Positions 22,517-34,216 of a stretch of DNA of 64,000 nt are shown in pieces. How positions within the stretch are numbered: position 1 is the stretch's first letter; each line of letters opens with the position of its first letter. Origin of the DNA: Taudactylus pleione (lineage: Eukaryota > Chordata > Amphibia > Anura > Myobatrachidae). The stretch is from the NCBI GenBank assembly GCA_031769625.1, contig JAUIMM010000484.1, positions 4,464,001-4,528,000 on the forward strand, given 5' to 3'. The position numbers and the translations under genes are program-made. The notes below the pieces were generated by a model. It searched no databases and was not told the DNA's origin. It saw nothing but the letters and a program-made list of their open reading frames with translations.

Positions 22517-23070
22517 GGGCCTGATTCAGACCCGCTCACAAGCGCTGAGCGCTCGCAACCGGGTCGATGATGGCCCACAGCGCATGCGTACGACGGAGCC
22601 GGCTCCGTCGTGCGCATGCGCGAGACCCGGCTAGCAACCAGGCACTCCGTCGCTCCGGGTCTCGCACCAAAGGGGGCAAGCTGTCGATGTTGAGTGACAG
22701 CTCACTCCGTTTGGTGGGCGGGCCGGGGGGGGTGGCTGCCCAAACGGAGGCATTCCCATGAGAACGCCTGCCGTTTGGGGGCAGCCCCACTGACATCACA
22801 AGTGATGTCAGTGGAGACCTTCCAGCTCTGTTACAGCCGAAAGCTCTCCGGGGCTTGCGATGAACGAGACCCTACCACAAGGGTCTCGTCACTAGCCCGA
22901 TGGTTGCGATGGTCTTGACCATCGTGACCATCATCTTGGCCGCTCGCTATAGCTGTGGGTGGTCACCCACAGCTATGTGAGTGGCCAAGAGGCCGCTACA
23001 AAAAAAAAAAAAGCCTGGCCCTGATTCAGAGCGAGTGCTCTGTCAGAGCGAGCGGCTCTGAATCAGGCCC
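22517..23070. mobile_element. Palindrome-rich Harbinger-type MITE (copy B)
   Basis: Ends GGGCCTGATTCAGA and TCTGAATCAGGCCC are inverted repeats; 3-bp flanks are ACA and ATA. The body is a row of short palindromes including ACGGAGCCGGCTCCGT, TGACATCAC/GTGATGTCA and GGGTGGTCACCC. It holds TGCGCATGCGCG, an NRF1-like motif. Confidence 0.85.
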
Positions 23071-23942
23071 ATAGTCCCTACTTTTAATATTTATCATCCT
23101 TTGCCCAACAAGCCCCAGCATTACATTATTGGCCCTGCATTTAATTCAGAGACCACAATGTATGCATAGCCAATACAACATAATAGCATCCACCAATCCC
23201 ACATTAAATCAATACACTCTAACATATCTTTAATGCTCTCCTTTCCCCTCTCTAAATACACATTTACCTGCTCTGAATACTCTCAGACTGTACTATCTTA
23301 TTATCATTGTTTATTTATATAGTGAATATGTCATTCATATCCCTATGTTACTCATATATACTGTAGGTTATTCACAGGGCCGTAGCTAAGGTAGTGCAGT
23401 CGGTGCCATCGCATAGGGCACCGCAGGTCAGGGGGCGCTGTTTGGGCCTATCAAATTTCTGTTTATTATCATTCTTGCTTGTAGCTTCCTCTTAAATAAG
23501 AGCATCTACTGGCTTCTTCTATCTCTTCCCTGGCCCTTCCCCATGAAGCCATGGCCCTTTTTTGGGTGCATTATGTCCCTTTGAAAAATGAGGGGGGCGC
23601 CAATGCTCTTTCTGGCACAGGTCACCAAAAAGTCTATTTATGGCTATGGTTAATCATATCTCTGTACTAGTGAAGCTTACAGGCTAAATTCTCTAAAATA
23701 CAAGTACACACACAGGGAGGCCATCAGGGAGGTACAGGGGATACTGATGTACCTGGCACAGGATTATGGGGGGGCACAGCATACTACTGACCCTGTCTGT
23801 GAAGTTGATTGCTTTTGAAATAACTGACATGTTGCACACACCCACTCTGACATTGCCAATCATACTGTTGATTAGCTGTAGAATGGGATATAGAGGCGTA
23901 CGGGACTTAGAAGTTGCATACTCTAGGCCCTTCTTTCATTGG
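23071..23942. other. Unassigned interval with a possible transposon end
   Basis: CAGGGCCGTAGCTAAGG at about 23377 looks like a DNA-transposon terminus with a GGGGGGCGC-rich body to about 23650, but no clean inverted partner was found. No gene. Confidence 0.4.
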
Positions 23943-24648
23943 CAGGGCCGCAGTAACGGCGGGGCAACAGGGGCAGTCGTCCCGGGGCCCCCACACACAG
24001 GGGGTCCCCACACAGGCTCTGTATTAGCCACGAAGGTTGAGAGCAGGTGCCGCTCCCGGATCGTCACAAGCCTAGCGCTGGTATTCTTCTTCTGAATGCA
24101 CACAGAGCGGCCCCCGAGTCCCTTAAACTTGACATCACTTCCGCGATGCTTAAGGTACTCGGAAGCTGCTCTGTATGCACTATGCATTCAGAAGAAGCAG
24201 CGGAAGCCCGTTCGGGATGCCGGGCTATCATCAGGATAGACGAGCCCACCGGATTAAGGGGGGGCACAGGGGGTGAGTACCACTGGGCCTCCCAGCGGAG
24301 CCGCTGTCTGGGAACGATGTAGCTCATCCCCAGCCTCTGTCACCCCGCTCTGATGCCGGCGATGGAGGCTGAAGACTAGCAGAAATGAATTCCCTCCCGG
24401 CCAGTGCGGGGTCTCTGGCACCTGACCTGTCAGTTTTCCCTTCTTTAAGTTCCTTCTCTGGCGGTGAAGAATCAGCGCCGCGCCTGCACTACTGACAGTC
24501 AGTGACACATGGGGATGTTTCAAGAAGACAACTAGGACTGGAGCAGGATGCTGGAGCAGCTGGAAGCCTGGGACTCATGGATGACTGAGGTAAGTGACAA
24601 AAAGTGGTAGGATATAGGTAGGAGGAATCATTATATATACATTCTATA

Positions 24649-25122
24649 ATGGCAGGGGGTGAGGTGGGTTCATTAAAAATATAATGGCTGGGGGATTGGG
24701 GGGATCATCAAATATATAATGGCTGGTGAGGGGGGTTCATTAAATATATAATGGCTGGGGGTGAGGGGGGGTCATTAAATATATAATGGCTGGGGGTGGG
24801 GGGATCATCAAATATATAATGGCTGGGGTGAGGGGGGGTCATTAAATATATAATGGGTGGGGGGATCATCAAATATATAATGGCTGGGGTTAGGGGAGGG
24901 TCATTAACTATATAATGGCTGGATGAGGGGAATCAACAAATATAAAATGGCTGGGGTGAGGAAGGGTTCATTAAATATATAATGGCTGGGGGTTAGTGGG
25001 ATCATCAAATATATAATGGCTGGGGTGAGGGGGGGTCATTAAATATATAATGGCTGGGGGATCATCAAATATATAATGGCTGGGGTGAGGGGGGGTTCAT
25101 TAAATATATAATGGCTGGGCAG
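24649..25122. repeat. Minisatellite, unit about 35 bp
   Basis: About 13 units of the form ATATATAATGGCTGGGG, then GTGAGGGGGG, then TCATTAA or ATCATCAA. Two unit types alternate, suggesting higher-order expansion. Confidence 0.9.
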
Positions 25123-25155
25123 TCAAATAAGGTAAGTACTTAGGGCTCTGTCACA

Positions 25156-25915
25156 CCAAGGGCATAATCTTAATACTGGAGAGGGCACTATTGGGCAACA
25201 TTTTTAATACTGGGATGCATAATAATATTAGAGAGGGCACTGTGGGGCTTAATATTAATACTGGGGGTATTTGGGGGCATACTATTCATACTGGGGCTAT
25301 TACGTGACATAATATTTATTACTGAGGGGGCAAATATTAATTCTGGATGGGGCACAATGGAGCATAATATTACTAGGGGGCATAAAATAATTTCTGCAGA
25401 GAGCACTGCAGGACATAATATTAATACTGGGGGTATTGTGTGGCATAGAGGGGGCATATTTACTACTGGGCATAAAATTATGGAAGGGGCACTGAGGGGC
25501 AGAATGTTTAATATTGGGGCACTGGGGGGCATAATATTAATTCTGGAGGAAACACTGGGGGGCATAATATTTAATACTGGGGCATAAAATTAATACTAGA
25601 AAAGGCACTCAGTGGCAAACTATTGGGGGTCATAATATTTATTCTGGGTTGGGCATAATATTAAATACTGGGGGCATTGTGTGGCATAGTGGTGACAGTG
25701 TTTCACATACTATTAAGACTAGGAGCATTGTGTGGCATAGTTGTGGCACTGTGAGGTATAATATTACTACTGGGGGCATTGTGTTACATACTGGGAGCTT
25801 TGTGTGGCATATTGGGGGGAATGTGACATATTGGGTGCACTGTGTGGGATAATGATTATACTAGGCACTGTGGCTAGGCACTGTGGCATAATGGGGGCAC
25901 TGTGTGGCATAATGT
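25156..25915. repeat. Minisatellite, GGGGGCATAATATTAATACTG type
   Basis: Many units of about 25-45 bp built on GGGGCATAATATT and ATACTGG words, with drift toward GGCACTGTGTGGCATA on the right. Confidence 0.85.
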
Positions 25916-25990
25916 AATTTTATTGGTAGGGGCCCCGAAAAATTAGTTGCCCTGGGCCCCCACAAACCTTAATCCGGCCCTGTTCATTGG

Positions 25991-27671
25991 AGCCACATAA
26001 CTGAATGATGGCGGTAAGGAGAATATTTCAAAATAAGTAATATCAATTTAGGAGCCTATTTATCAAGTAAAATTTGCAGGATATCCCCTGAAAACATCCA
26101 TTTTCAGGGGGTAGCCACAAATATTGATTATCGCCCAGATGTATTTATGGTGGACCATTTTTGACAGCAAAAATAGCCCTCATAGAAACCTATGGGGGCT
26201 GCTAAATTGCTGAATTTATCAAGCTTTGGCATGCATAGCATTTTGGAGCTTGGTCCATTTTCAGATGGCATTAGCTATTGTCGCTTATAGGCTACACTTT
26301 AAATAAAATACCGGGAAAGGGATCCCTCCACACCACACACACCACTCGTGCATGTACAAACTTTTGGATGATGAGTTCTCTGCGCTTCCTCAAATCTAAA
26401 TAGCAGAATAACTGGTAGGCTCTAGGGCTGTACAGAAAAGCGCAAGAACCCTATAGCACCACCACAATAACTAAAGAGCATAATGCCACTGACCACTGGG
26501 GCATAAACCATTCTGACACCAGGTGCACTACAACATCCAGCAATACCCTTATGCTCTAGCATTGTTATTGTACCTGGTCATATCTCTACAGTATGTCACT
26601 TTGTTATTCTACCTGGTTAAAAACACCCTCAAACCTGGTTAAGCTGTACCACGTGTGGACTAACCATACCAGCACCTCACTTAACATTCTGTACACCCAG
26701 GGCCCAGCGTGCTCTCAGTGTACTGTCTGTATTTATATTCATATATTTACATCATACCATCTATCAGGTTACAGGCCCCAGTGTCCTTCCCTGGTCATTC
26801 TGCCAATAGGTAACGTGTCTAGGCGCACTCTACTGTATTCTGCTAATACGGACTTCTGAAGGAAAAGTGAAGAGATCACATTAGTGATTCCTTTACTTCT
26901 AACACATCGCAGGGATAGATTCCTTTTGGAGCCAGTGTTCCTGGATGTGTTTTTTGATACCATTGGGCAATCTTTAATTTCTTATTGACACAAATAGCAA
27001 CAACAAGAAATTATTATTATCGGGTCTAGGACCCAATAACTAATAATTATGCCCTTTAATGTCTTCTATAAGCTATTACCCCTGAATATTACATGTTTTA
27101 TTGAATAACTATTTATAACTTATTTTGTAACCTATCTTTGTTTGTGTAAGAGATAGGTCTAATGGACATGTGGCGCATGTTTGTTCCATCAGTACTGTGC
27201 CCCACAATTTCTGGCGGCAGCCCTACACACACATTCATTAGGGTTAATTTTGTCAAAATCCTATTCATTTACCACTATGTTTTGGAGTGTAGAAGGAAAC
27301 TGGAGCACCTTACGGATGTTGGAATGAGTGCGCTCCTACATTGCCTCTGATCTTGCAGGAATGTGGACTGGGAACGTATTTGAATTATTGATGATTTATT
27401 TGTTGAATGTTTTTCTTTGCAGGTACCCTTCATGTTTTTCACTGCAGGAGAGACATTAAATTTAGTGTGACGCTCATCTTATGTCATGTGATGGATAACA
27501 GTGTGCAGAGAGGATGGGAAGGGGGGGTAATTGTAAAGAGTGTGCTCCTGCACTCACACCTATCCAGTACCCTGCTAGGTACTTTAAGCTGACATGGAGG
27601 TCACTAGGACCTGCCAGAGTTCAACCAAACAGGCCCGGGCTCAGTGTCCAGATCTCCAGGATCATGTTAAC
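25991..27671. other. Unassigned interval
   Basis: Mostly unassigned. At 27186-27226 the words CCCCACAATTTCTGGCGG and CAGCCCT match the right end of the CAGGGC-type hAT elements at 15934 and 49167, so a truncated copy is present. No gene supported. Confidence 0.4.
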
Positions 27672-27959
27672 TACAGATATGCACAGACCCCCATATTTTG
27701 TTTTGGTTCTAATTAGAGATGAGCGGGTCTGGTTCTCAATCTCAGAGAATCGGACCCACCTGAACATTACATTTCCAAGTCGGATCCAAGACTGGCTCGG
27801 GTTATCCCACCTGACTTGGATCTCAAAACGAGGCAAAACTTCATCCTCCCGCTATCGGATTCTCATGGGTTTTGGATTCTATAAAAGTCCTGGTGATTGG
27901 CGCCATTTTTACTCCGGGAGTGGATGGTAAACTGAACAGATGTGTTGCTGTCACTGTCT

Positions 27960-28665
27960 GTGTCAGTGTGTTGTCCATCTTGTCCTGTCGGGTCTTGGGC
28001 TGAAGGCTGCTGCTGTGTTGTCTATAAAGGGGCAGGGGCTGCAGTATATAAAGGGGAGCTTCAGTAGGTGCTGCAGCTGCTGTGTCACTTGTCCTGTCAA
28101 TCAAGGGACTGCTGCTGTGTTTTACATAATGGCTGCTGCTGTGTTGTTGTCCTGTCCATCAAGGGGCTAGGGCTGCAGTCCATAAAGGTGTGCTGTGTTG
28201 TCCAGGGGGGGGGGTGCAAATCACGGGTGCTCTTCCCCAGTGTAAAAAAAAATAAAAGTGTTTTTTTTTATTGTGCATTAGCAACTTAGCTGCGCTATTA
28301 TTGTTTGGTGACACTGCCGGCCAGACCGCAATTTATCGTTCACATATTTGTGACTCTGCAGGTGGTCTGTCAGCACTTGGCAGGAGTGCGTTGTTGTCCA
28401 TAAAAAAAGGGATGCTGTCTGTGTTGTTCATCAAGGGGCCGCTTCCTTCTTCAGGGGTGCTCTTACCCAGTGTAAAAGAAATAAAAGTGAAATAAAATTA
28501 ATATTATCAATCCACAAAAAAAAAAAAAAAAAAATATTTTTTCTGTGTGTGCATTAGCAACTTAGCTGTGCTGTTATTGTTTGGTGACACTGCCGGCCAG
28601 ACCGCAGTTTATCGTCTATGTATTTGTGACTCTGCAGGTGTTTGGAGAACAACAGGCTGCTTTCC
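27960..28665. repeat. Irregular tandem repeats in the hAT element
   Basis: Repeats of CTGCTGTGTTGTCC and ATCAAGGGGC words. A 90-bp block with ACTGCCGGCCAGACCGCA appears twice (about 28276-28365 and 28553-28640). GC-rich small ORFs over this block are artefacts. Similar words recur at 29740-29930. Confidence 0.75.
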
Positions 28666-28677
28666 TCTGATGTAGTA

Positions 28678-29342
28678 ATAATGATAAGAGGCGCTGCTCA
28701 AATATAAATAAAAATAATTTATTAAACTTTTTAAAGTTGTTAAAAAGTGTATATTTTTATTACTAAATTAATTAATAAATAATCCTTTATATTGTTTACA
28801 TCCAGAAAAAGCCATATATTAAACATGCACACATATACATTTACCACATATGTATTGATCTTATTAAAACCAATCCAATAAGCATGTTAGATATCCATCA
28901 CTTAGCCACATTAATCGCAGTGTTTTAATGGTTGTTAATAGTTAGTATCCTCCAATTAGTAATGGTTAGTAATCTCAGTTCAGTCAAATGCGATTGTTAA
29001 AATTCCAATGTTAGTAATTAAGCATGCTTATTACTTATATACTATATAAAATATTACCACATGAGATTTCTCTCTGTAGCCAACTGTGGGCTACAGAGTT
29101 AAAGAGGTGCGGACTATTGATCAGTCCCCTCTCCAGACCTCACTGTGGAGATGCTGGCAGTAAATTAGGAGGAGGCTGCTTACTATTGGCTTGACCTATG
29201 CTATGGACAGCGACTAATGAGTATCACCTGGGATATAATAGGAAAAGACCACAGAAACAACGTGGGAGAAATCTCATGTGGTAATATTTTATATAGTATA
29301 TATATATTTATATTTGAGCAGCACCTCTTATCATTATTACTA
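28678..29342. mobile_element. Fold-back element of 665 bp
   Basis: Outer arms AATAATGATAAGAGG...GCTGCTCAAATATAAATA and TATTTATATTTGAGCAGC...CCTCTTATCATTATT are inverted. A second inner pair (29041-29070 with 29268-29300) contains TATTACCACATGAGATTTC. Nested within the hAT element. Confidence 0.75.
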
Positions 29343-30429
29343 TCTTCTTTGTACAGATTTTTTGGATGTAATATTAGCAAACATCCATAAATAGAGACAG
29401 CAGCTCCAATATTGTTGACTGCTGTAGGTGGACCAAGCGCCAAGGAAACTTTTCTCTGATTTCCTCTGATGTAAACAGCAAGTCTTGGTACCATTATCCC
29501 TAACAACCTCCCTGAGTACAAAGTACATGTCTGTTTACAGTATGTTCTAGCAGCACCTCCACAAGCAAGGCCACCTAATTTCTATTAGATGTATAAAAAT
29601 TAAAAAAACCTCCTCCAGATCAAAGATGTCTTTTAGAAACTGAATAGCTTGATCCTAGATTGATCTTCCCTCACACATATTTTTAAGAATCAAAATATTA
29701 AAATTAATTAAAAACTAATCAATCCTTCCGTCTTTTCCATGTGTTAGCCTGCCACACCACCAGTGTTAAAAAAATAAAACCAACTTTTTCTGTGTGTGTG
29801 TACGTGCCTGTTAGCCACACTTATCAGCAATGTAGGTGCACAGGGGTGCTGCCTGTGTTGTTTATAAAGAGGCTGCCTCATTCGGGTGCTCTCCCTCCCA
29901 GGTGCCCCCAAAAAATTAATTCAATCAATCAATGTGTTTTTTTCCAATGTGTGTGTGTGTGTGTGCATGCTAGCCATGACATCACAAATGCCTCTGCTGA
30001 GATTTGCATAAACATTTTCAAAGTTGAAAATAATAGAGGACATGGTTTAAAAAAACTCATGGCCCCTCTACCTGACTTTCAGTGAGTCAGAGGGGCAACT
30101 CCATGCAAAACCATATTCCAGAGTGCAGCTGCTCCTCCTGTAGCCCAGGTCAGAAAATGTATAGGGGGTGTGGTGATGATATGGACAAAAATGGAGCTCA
30201 CATCCACTAAAGTGGACAATGAATCCCCAATCTAACAGGGAGCGCAGCTGTAATTTATACACAACACAGGATGGGATGACAATATAGGCTTGGGTGATGG
30301 TATAATCTGGGGTGATGTATACATCATCTTCTTCACACAATATTAATTTGTCCCTGCTGGAATCCACCATTACTTGTGCCTCTGTAATTTTTGCAGGTAA
30401 TTGACAGTAAAGGTCTTTCTCATAGAATT

Positions 30430-30565
30430 TATAGTTCATTTTGATGGACATCATCTTTTCCACATTTTGGGGAAGTAGTCTCAGGTCGATCACTAACAAG
30501 GTTCCTGGTTGTGCTGAAAACTCTTTCTGAGTTCACACTGAAGGTGGGCAGCTCAAGTAAAGCAA
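30430..30565 (-). pseudogene. hAT transposase, C-terminal dimerisation remnant
   Basis: Translated minus strand shows LLELPTFSVNSERVFSTT followed by RNLVSDR, the hallmark of the hAT C-terminal dimerisation region, then a degraded tail ending in HQNEL. No catalytic part with Asp/Asp/Glu can be recognised upstream. Related remnants are at 13960-14140 and 37560-38335. Confidence 0.85.
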
Positions 30566-30594
30566 AGGCATTTTTTTTGTGTAAGGGCCTCCAA

Positions 30595-30778
30595 GGGGTA
30601 AATTTATTTAATAAAGTTTCTAAATATGAAAAGTGTTCATGTTGTCCATAGCAACCAATCATATTCTGTCTATCATTTTCTACAATGCAATAGAGAAATG
30701 ATAACTACAATCTGATTGGTTGCCATGGGCAACATGAACACTTTTTTCATTTTTAGAAACTTCAGTAAATATACCCTC
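30595..30778. mobile_element. MITE with long inverted arms (CAACCAATC type)
   Basis: Arms of about 70 bp: left contains AGTGTTCATGTTGTCC and TAGCAACCAATCA, right contains TGATTGGTTGCCATGGGC and AACATGAACACT. Outer ends AGGGGTAAATTT and ATATACCCTC are inverted. Sits directly upstream of the transposase remnant. Confidence 0.85.
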
Positions 30779-31229
30779 AAATTGCCTCTTTTTCCTGCCA
30801 GTAGTTATTTACATGTACCTGTTTCTCTTCAGATCTGTGTCCGTTGGGAAGAAAAAAAAATTTCTTCATCCCACCTGGGATAAAAAGCCATTCCCAGCAA
30901 GCAGGTATAGAGCTCAAGTATTCCCAAGAAAGACACAACGGAAACTGAAATGTTGCATTTAATGCTCTGTTCCACTTGTTCACATATCTAAGTAATATGG
31001 TTAAATGGACAGTGGAAACAATGGCAGTTTGAAGGCCACTAACTAAATGTATTTTTTTTAATGTCCCTGTAAAGGTTGGGAAATGCCTTTACGGAAGATT
31101 TGCAAAGGGTTATTTAAGTTAATTGTTTTTGGAAGCACTCTTCCTGATACCCTTCTAGAATGAAAATCCACTCCTAGCCGCAGAAGCAGGTACAGGATTC
31201 TCAAGAAAGACAGAACATAAGGCCTAAAT
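30779..31229. other. Interior of hAT element
   Basis: Contains a decayed coding trace on the minus strand matching 38230-38300 (words AGATCTGTGTCCGTTGGGAA versus AGATCTATGTTCATTGG), i.e. more N-terminal transposase. No ORF survives. Confidence 0.45.
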
Positions 31230-31423
31230 CAGGGGTAGCCAAACTCGGTCCTCAAGAGCTACTAACAGTTCATGTTTTCCAGACCATCTAGCTGGTGCAC
31301 ACACCAATACATTACTCACCAATAAATTTGGAAAGATACACAGGTGGAGTTAATTATTACAGTTGTTGACCTGGAAAACATGCACTGTTGGTAGGTCTCG
31401 AGGACCAGGGTTGGCTACTTCTG
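31230..31423. mobile_element. hAT-type MITE with CAGGGG...CTG ends (copy 2)
   Basis: Left CAGGGGTAGCCAAACTCGG with inner ATGTTTTCCAG, mirrored on the right by CTGGAAAACATGCACTG and GGTTGGCTACTTCTG. Flanks GCCTAAAT and CCTTAAAT agree at 6 of 8. Same family as 13462-13659; a partial third copy is at 40640-40745. Confidence 0.8.
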
Positions 31424-31739
31424 CCTTAAATTATAGATCTTATGCTTGAGGTCACTAACTAACAATATTTTTTTAATGTCCCTGTACAGGTTGGGAAATG
31501 CTTTTTCATGTGGAAAGCACTACTAGAAGTCTTCCTGGTCCCCTTCTGGGATGAGAAAATCCACTCTGAGCAGCAGCAGCCATGCTCAAGGATTATTCTA
31601 TGGCAAGGACTGATGTGAATGTATAAAAATTTTTTGTAAATGCCTCTTCCCCTCCCCTTCTCCCTCATAAATTTTCTTCAGAATCAAAACAGGAAACAAA
31701 AATTTACAACCAATCAACCCTTCCTGTCCCTGCCCTGCC

Positions 31740-32314
31740 TTAAACTACATTCATACTCCAACTTCCTCAGGCCTCTCTTGAATAATTAAAGTGTTTCCTG
31801 ATGTGCCATGTTTGAAGTTGAACTGCCATGTGTATGTGCCGCCCACTGCTGCCGCTTAGCTTAGTCAGCCAGCTAGCTTTGTGCAAATTTTGAGTCTAAA
31901 GTGGATGAAAACAATATAGTGAGCTGTGACGTGGTCAAAATTTACTGGAAACGAGTGAAAATAAATGTTATTGAGGTTAATAATACTGTAGGAACAAAAG
32001 CCGGCCAATTTTATGTGATTTATCTGTTTTTATGATTTTTTAAGATAAAATCCAGATCCAAAACCAAAACCGAAAAACAAAATATGATGGTGAGGTTTTT
32101 GCAAAACCAAACTCGATCCAAAACCAGGGGAGATCCAGATCCAAAACCAAAACCAAAACATAGGGGTCAGCACACATCTCTATAAAATACAGATCCAAAA
32201 CAAAAACTAAAACCAAAACATGCAAGGGGCGATTTTGGCAAAACCACATCCAGATCCAAAACATGAGGAGATACAGATCCAAAATCAAAACACGGGGGTC
32301 AGCGCACATCCCTA
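31740..32314. repeat. Right end of the hAT element, CAAAACCAAAACC-rich
   Basis: Reverse-orientation match to the end blocks at 33019-33340 and 36659-36900 (words GTGAGCTGTGA, AACAAAAGC, AAAACCAAAACC). The GTCAGC...CACATCTCTA terminus occurs at 32160-32182 and again as ...CACATCCCTA at 32314, suggesting a duplicated terminus. Confidence 0.65.
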
Positions 32315-33350
32315 GTTCTAATTCATCATCATATTTTGGTTATGGCAAAACCACCCTCAAGTGTTTTGGTTCGATTTTGGACTCCTTAAAAATCAATTGA
32401 AATTGATTAATAAAAAAGAATTGAGAGAAATCGATAAAAAAATCGATAAAACAGCTATTTTGGACCTGTTTACAAGATAGTGATTCCGAACTAGGACTGA
32501 ATTCGACTCTGAACACTTAAGTTCGGGTGTGTTCGTGTTTCAGGAAAACCAAACAGCACATCTCTATTGTTAATTATATACTCTGCCAATAGGTTATGGG
32601 GCCAGTGTTGTCATTGATCACTCTATTAATTAGTTATGGGCCCAGCACCTAAGTGTTAACAGATAACATCATCCCAACACCTATGTGATAACAGGTATCA
32701 TCATACCCAGTAATTTTGGTTGCGAGGCCAGAGTGTTGTCAAAAATTACTCTGCTAATAGGTTATAGGCCCAGCACCCATGTGCTAAGAGATATATCACC
32801 CACTCCCACATTTACTGTACGTGCTAACAAATACCATCATTTGCAGATATGTAGGTTGTGGAGCCAGAGTGTTTTCACAAATTACTCTGCTAATCAAAGG
32901 AAACCACGCAAACACAGGGTAAACATACAAACTCCACAAACATCATTATTGTTTTCTATTTAAATATTCCTGAACTGGCAATTTTCTACATCCTATGACA
33001 TGGTCATACTATATATACTAAAGATGTGCACCAGACCATTATTGCTGGTTTTGGTTCTAATTCGTCATTCTGTTTTGTTTTTGCAAAATTGTCATGATTG
33101 TCATGGTTTTGGTTTTGTATTTTTTTGAAAAATTGACAAAACAAGCTAAAATCACATAATATGGGACTTTTTTGTTCCTAGACTAGTATTAACCTCAATA
33201 ACATTAATTTTTAGTAATTTCCAGTCAATTTTCACAAGTTCACAGCTCACAATATTGTTTTCAACTTTTCATCCAATATTGGCCTAAAGCTGCAGTGAGC
33301 TGGTTGGTTAAACTAAGTGACAGAGCAGTGGCACAAATACATGGCACATT

Positions 33351-33570
33351 ACACATTATGCCACACAGTAGTGTCCATTCGTCACATTACACCACACAGT
33401 AGTGTCCATTATTCACATTACACCACACAGTAGTACCCCTTATACATGATACACCACAGTAGAACCACTTATACACGTTACACCACACAGTAGTACCCCT
33501 TATACATGTTACAGCACAGTAGAGCTACTTATACACATTACGCCACAGAAGAGCCCCTTAAAAACATTAT
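33351..33570. repeat. Minisatellite, ACATTACACCACACAGTAGT type
   Basis: About six units of 36-40 bp carrying CACCACAGTAG and a variable CCCCTTATAC stretch. Confidence 0.88.
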
Positions 33571-33589
33571 AACATTGTAGATCCCTGTA

Positions 33590-33770
33590 GGGGGACATTC
33601 AAGGGTACACAGGGTTTGGGGGATGCTCAAGGGGGCACATGGTTGGGGCGGATTCTCAAGGGGGCACAGAGTAAGGGGTGGACTCTCAGGGGAGCACAGG
33701 TTATGTGGTGATGCTCAAAGGGCACAGGATGGGGGAGGAGAGTTCATGGCAACACAGGGTAAGGGTGGCA
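33590..33770. repeat. Minisatellite, CTCAAGGGGGCACA type
   Basis: About five units of roughly 35 bp: CTCAAGGGGGCACA, then GGTTGGGG and a GGAT or GGACT word. Confidence 0.8.
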
Positions 33771-34216
33771 AATGAGGGAACTCAGGGTTGGGGAGACATA
33801 CCCCTTCAGACATTGGTAAGCTCTCTTGAGGCGGACACACATCCTGGCTGGTGCTCACTCCATTCTACCCTGGGGTGAAGCCCGGCATGGATGTCAGGGC
33901 CAGCGGGTGGGGGGCAGTGACAGCACTCAGCATCTGTCTTCCAGATCCAATCAGCGGCCGCTACCATGGTAACAGGCCACTGGTTGGCTCAGAGACAGCT
34001 ATTGTCTGCCAAGCAGTGGCCTGTTTCCATGGTAGCGGGCGCTGATTGAATCCAACAGAGGAAGCTTTCCGAAACAAAACACAAAGATCCGACTGTGTTT
34101 TGGTTCATTTTCGGATCCGAGCTTGGCAGGAAGATCCAAGCTGGGACTCGGATCAGCTTGGATCCCCTAAATTCAGGCAGGTTCAGATTTCCTAAAATCC
34201 GAACCACTGATCTCTA

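Larger units (their letters stand above)
23943..25982. mobile_element. 2-kb non-autonomous hAT element with internal minisatellites
   Basis: Ends CAGGGCCG and CGGCCCTG are inverted. Perfect 8-bp duplications TTCATTGG flank it (23935-23942 and 25983-25990). The interior has a GC-rich 5' part and two unrelated tandem arrays (24649-25122 and 25156-25915). No transposase-like ORF seen; ORFs in the arrays are repeat artefacts. Confidence 0.93.
27714..32314. mobile_element. hAT element of 4.6 kb nested in the MITE
   Basis: Starts TAGAGATGAGCGGG, ends GCGCACATCCCTA. Perfect 8-bp duplications GTTCTAAT flank it (27706-27713 and 32315-32322). Inside: tandem repeats, a fold-back block, a hAT transposase C-terminal remnant and two smaller MITEs. 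The left end and right end belong to sub-families that differ in detail, so the element may be a composite. Confidence 0.8.
27672..32566. mobile_element. Short hAT MITE split by a 4.6-kb insertion
   Basis: Left part 27672-27713 (TACAGATATGCACAGACC...GGTTCTAAT) and right part 32315-32566 (TTCTAATTCATC...GCACATCTCTA) together resemble the intact MITE at 22201-22494. Outer flanks ATGTTAAC and TTGTTAAT agree at 6 of 8 bases. Confidence 0.75.
33019..34216. mobile_element. hAT-family element with internal minisatellites
   Basis: Left end TAAAGATGTGCACCAGACC, right end ...CTGATCTCTA, with the CAATATTGGCC...GCTGCAGTGAGCTGG block shared by other members. Two tandem arrays fill the middle. Flanking 8-mers do not match, so the right edge is tentative. 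Confidence 0.55.

Noticed and set aside
25188..25565. 125-codon Pro/Ser/Ile-rich ORF
   Set aside because: Falls wholly inside a minisatellite; the protein repeats follow the DNA repeat.
33351..33570. CRISPR-like array
   Set aside because: Units are contiguous and vary gradually with no unique spacers; it is a minisatellite in a eukaryotic transposon.
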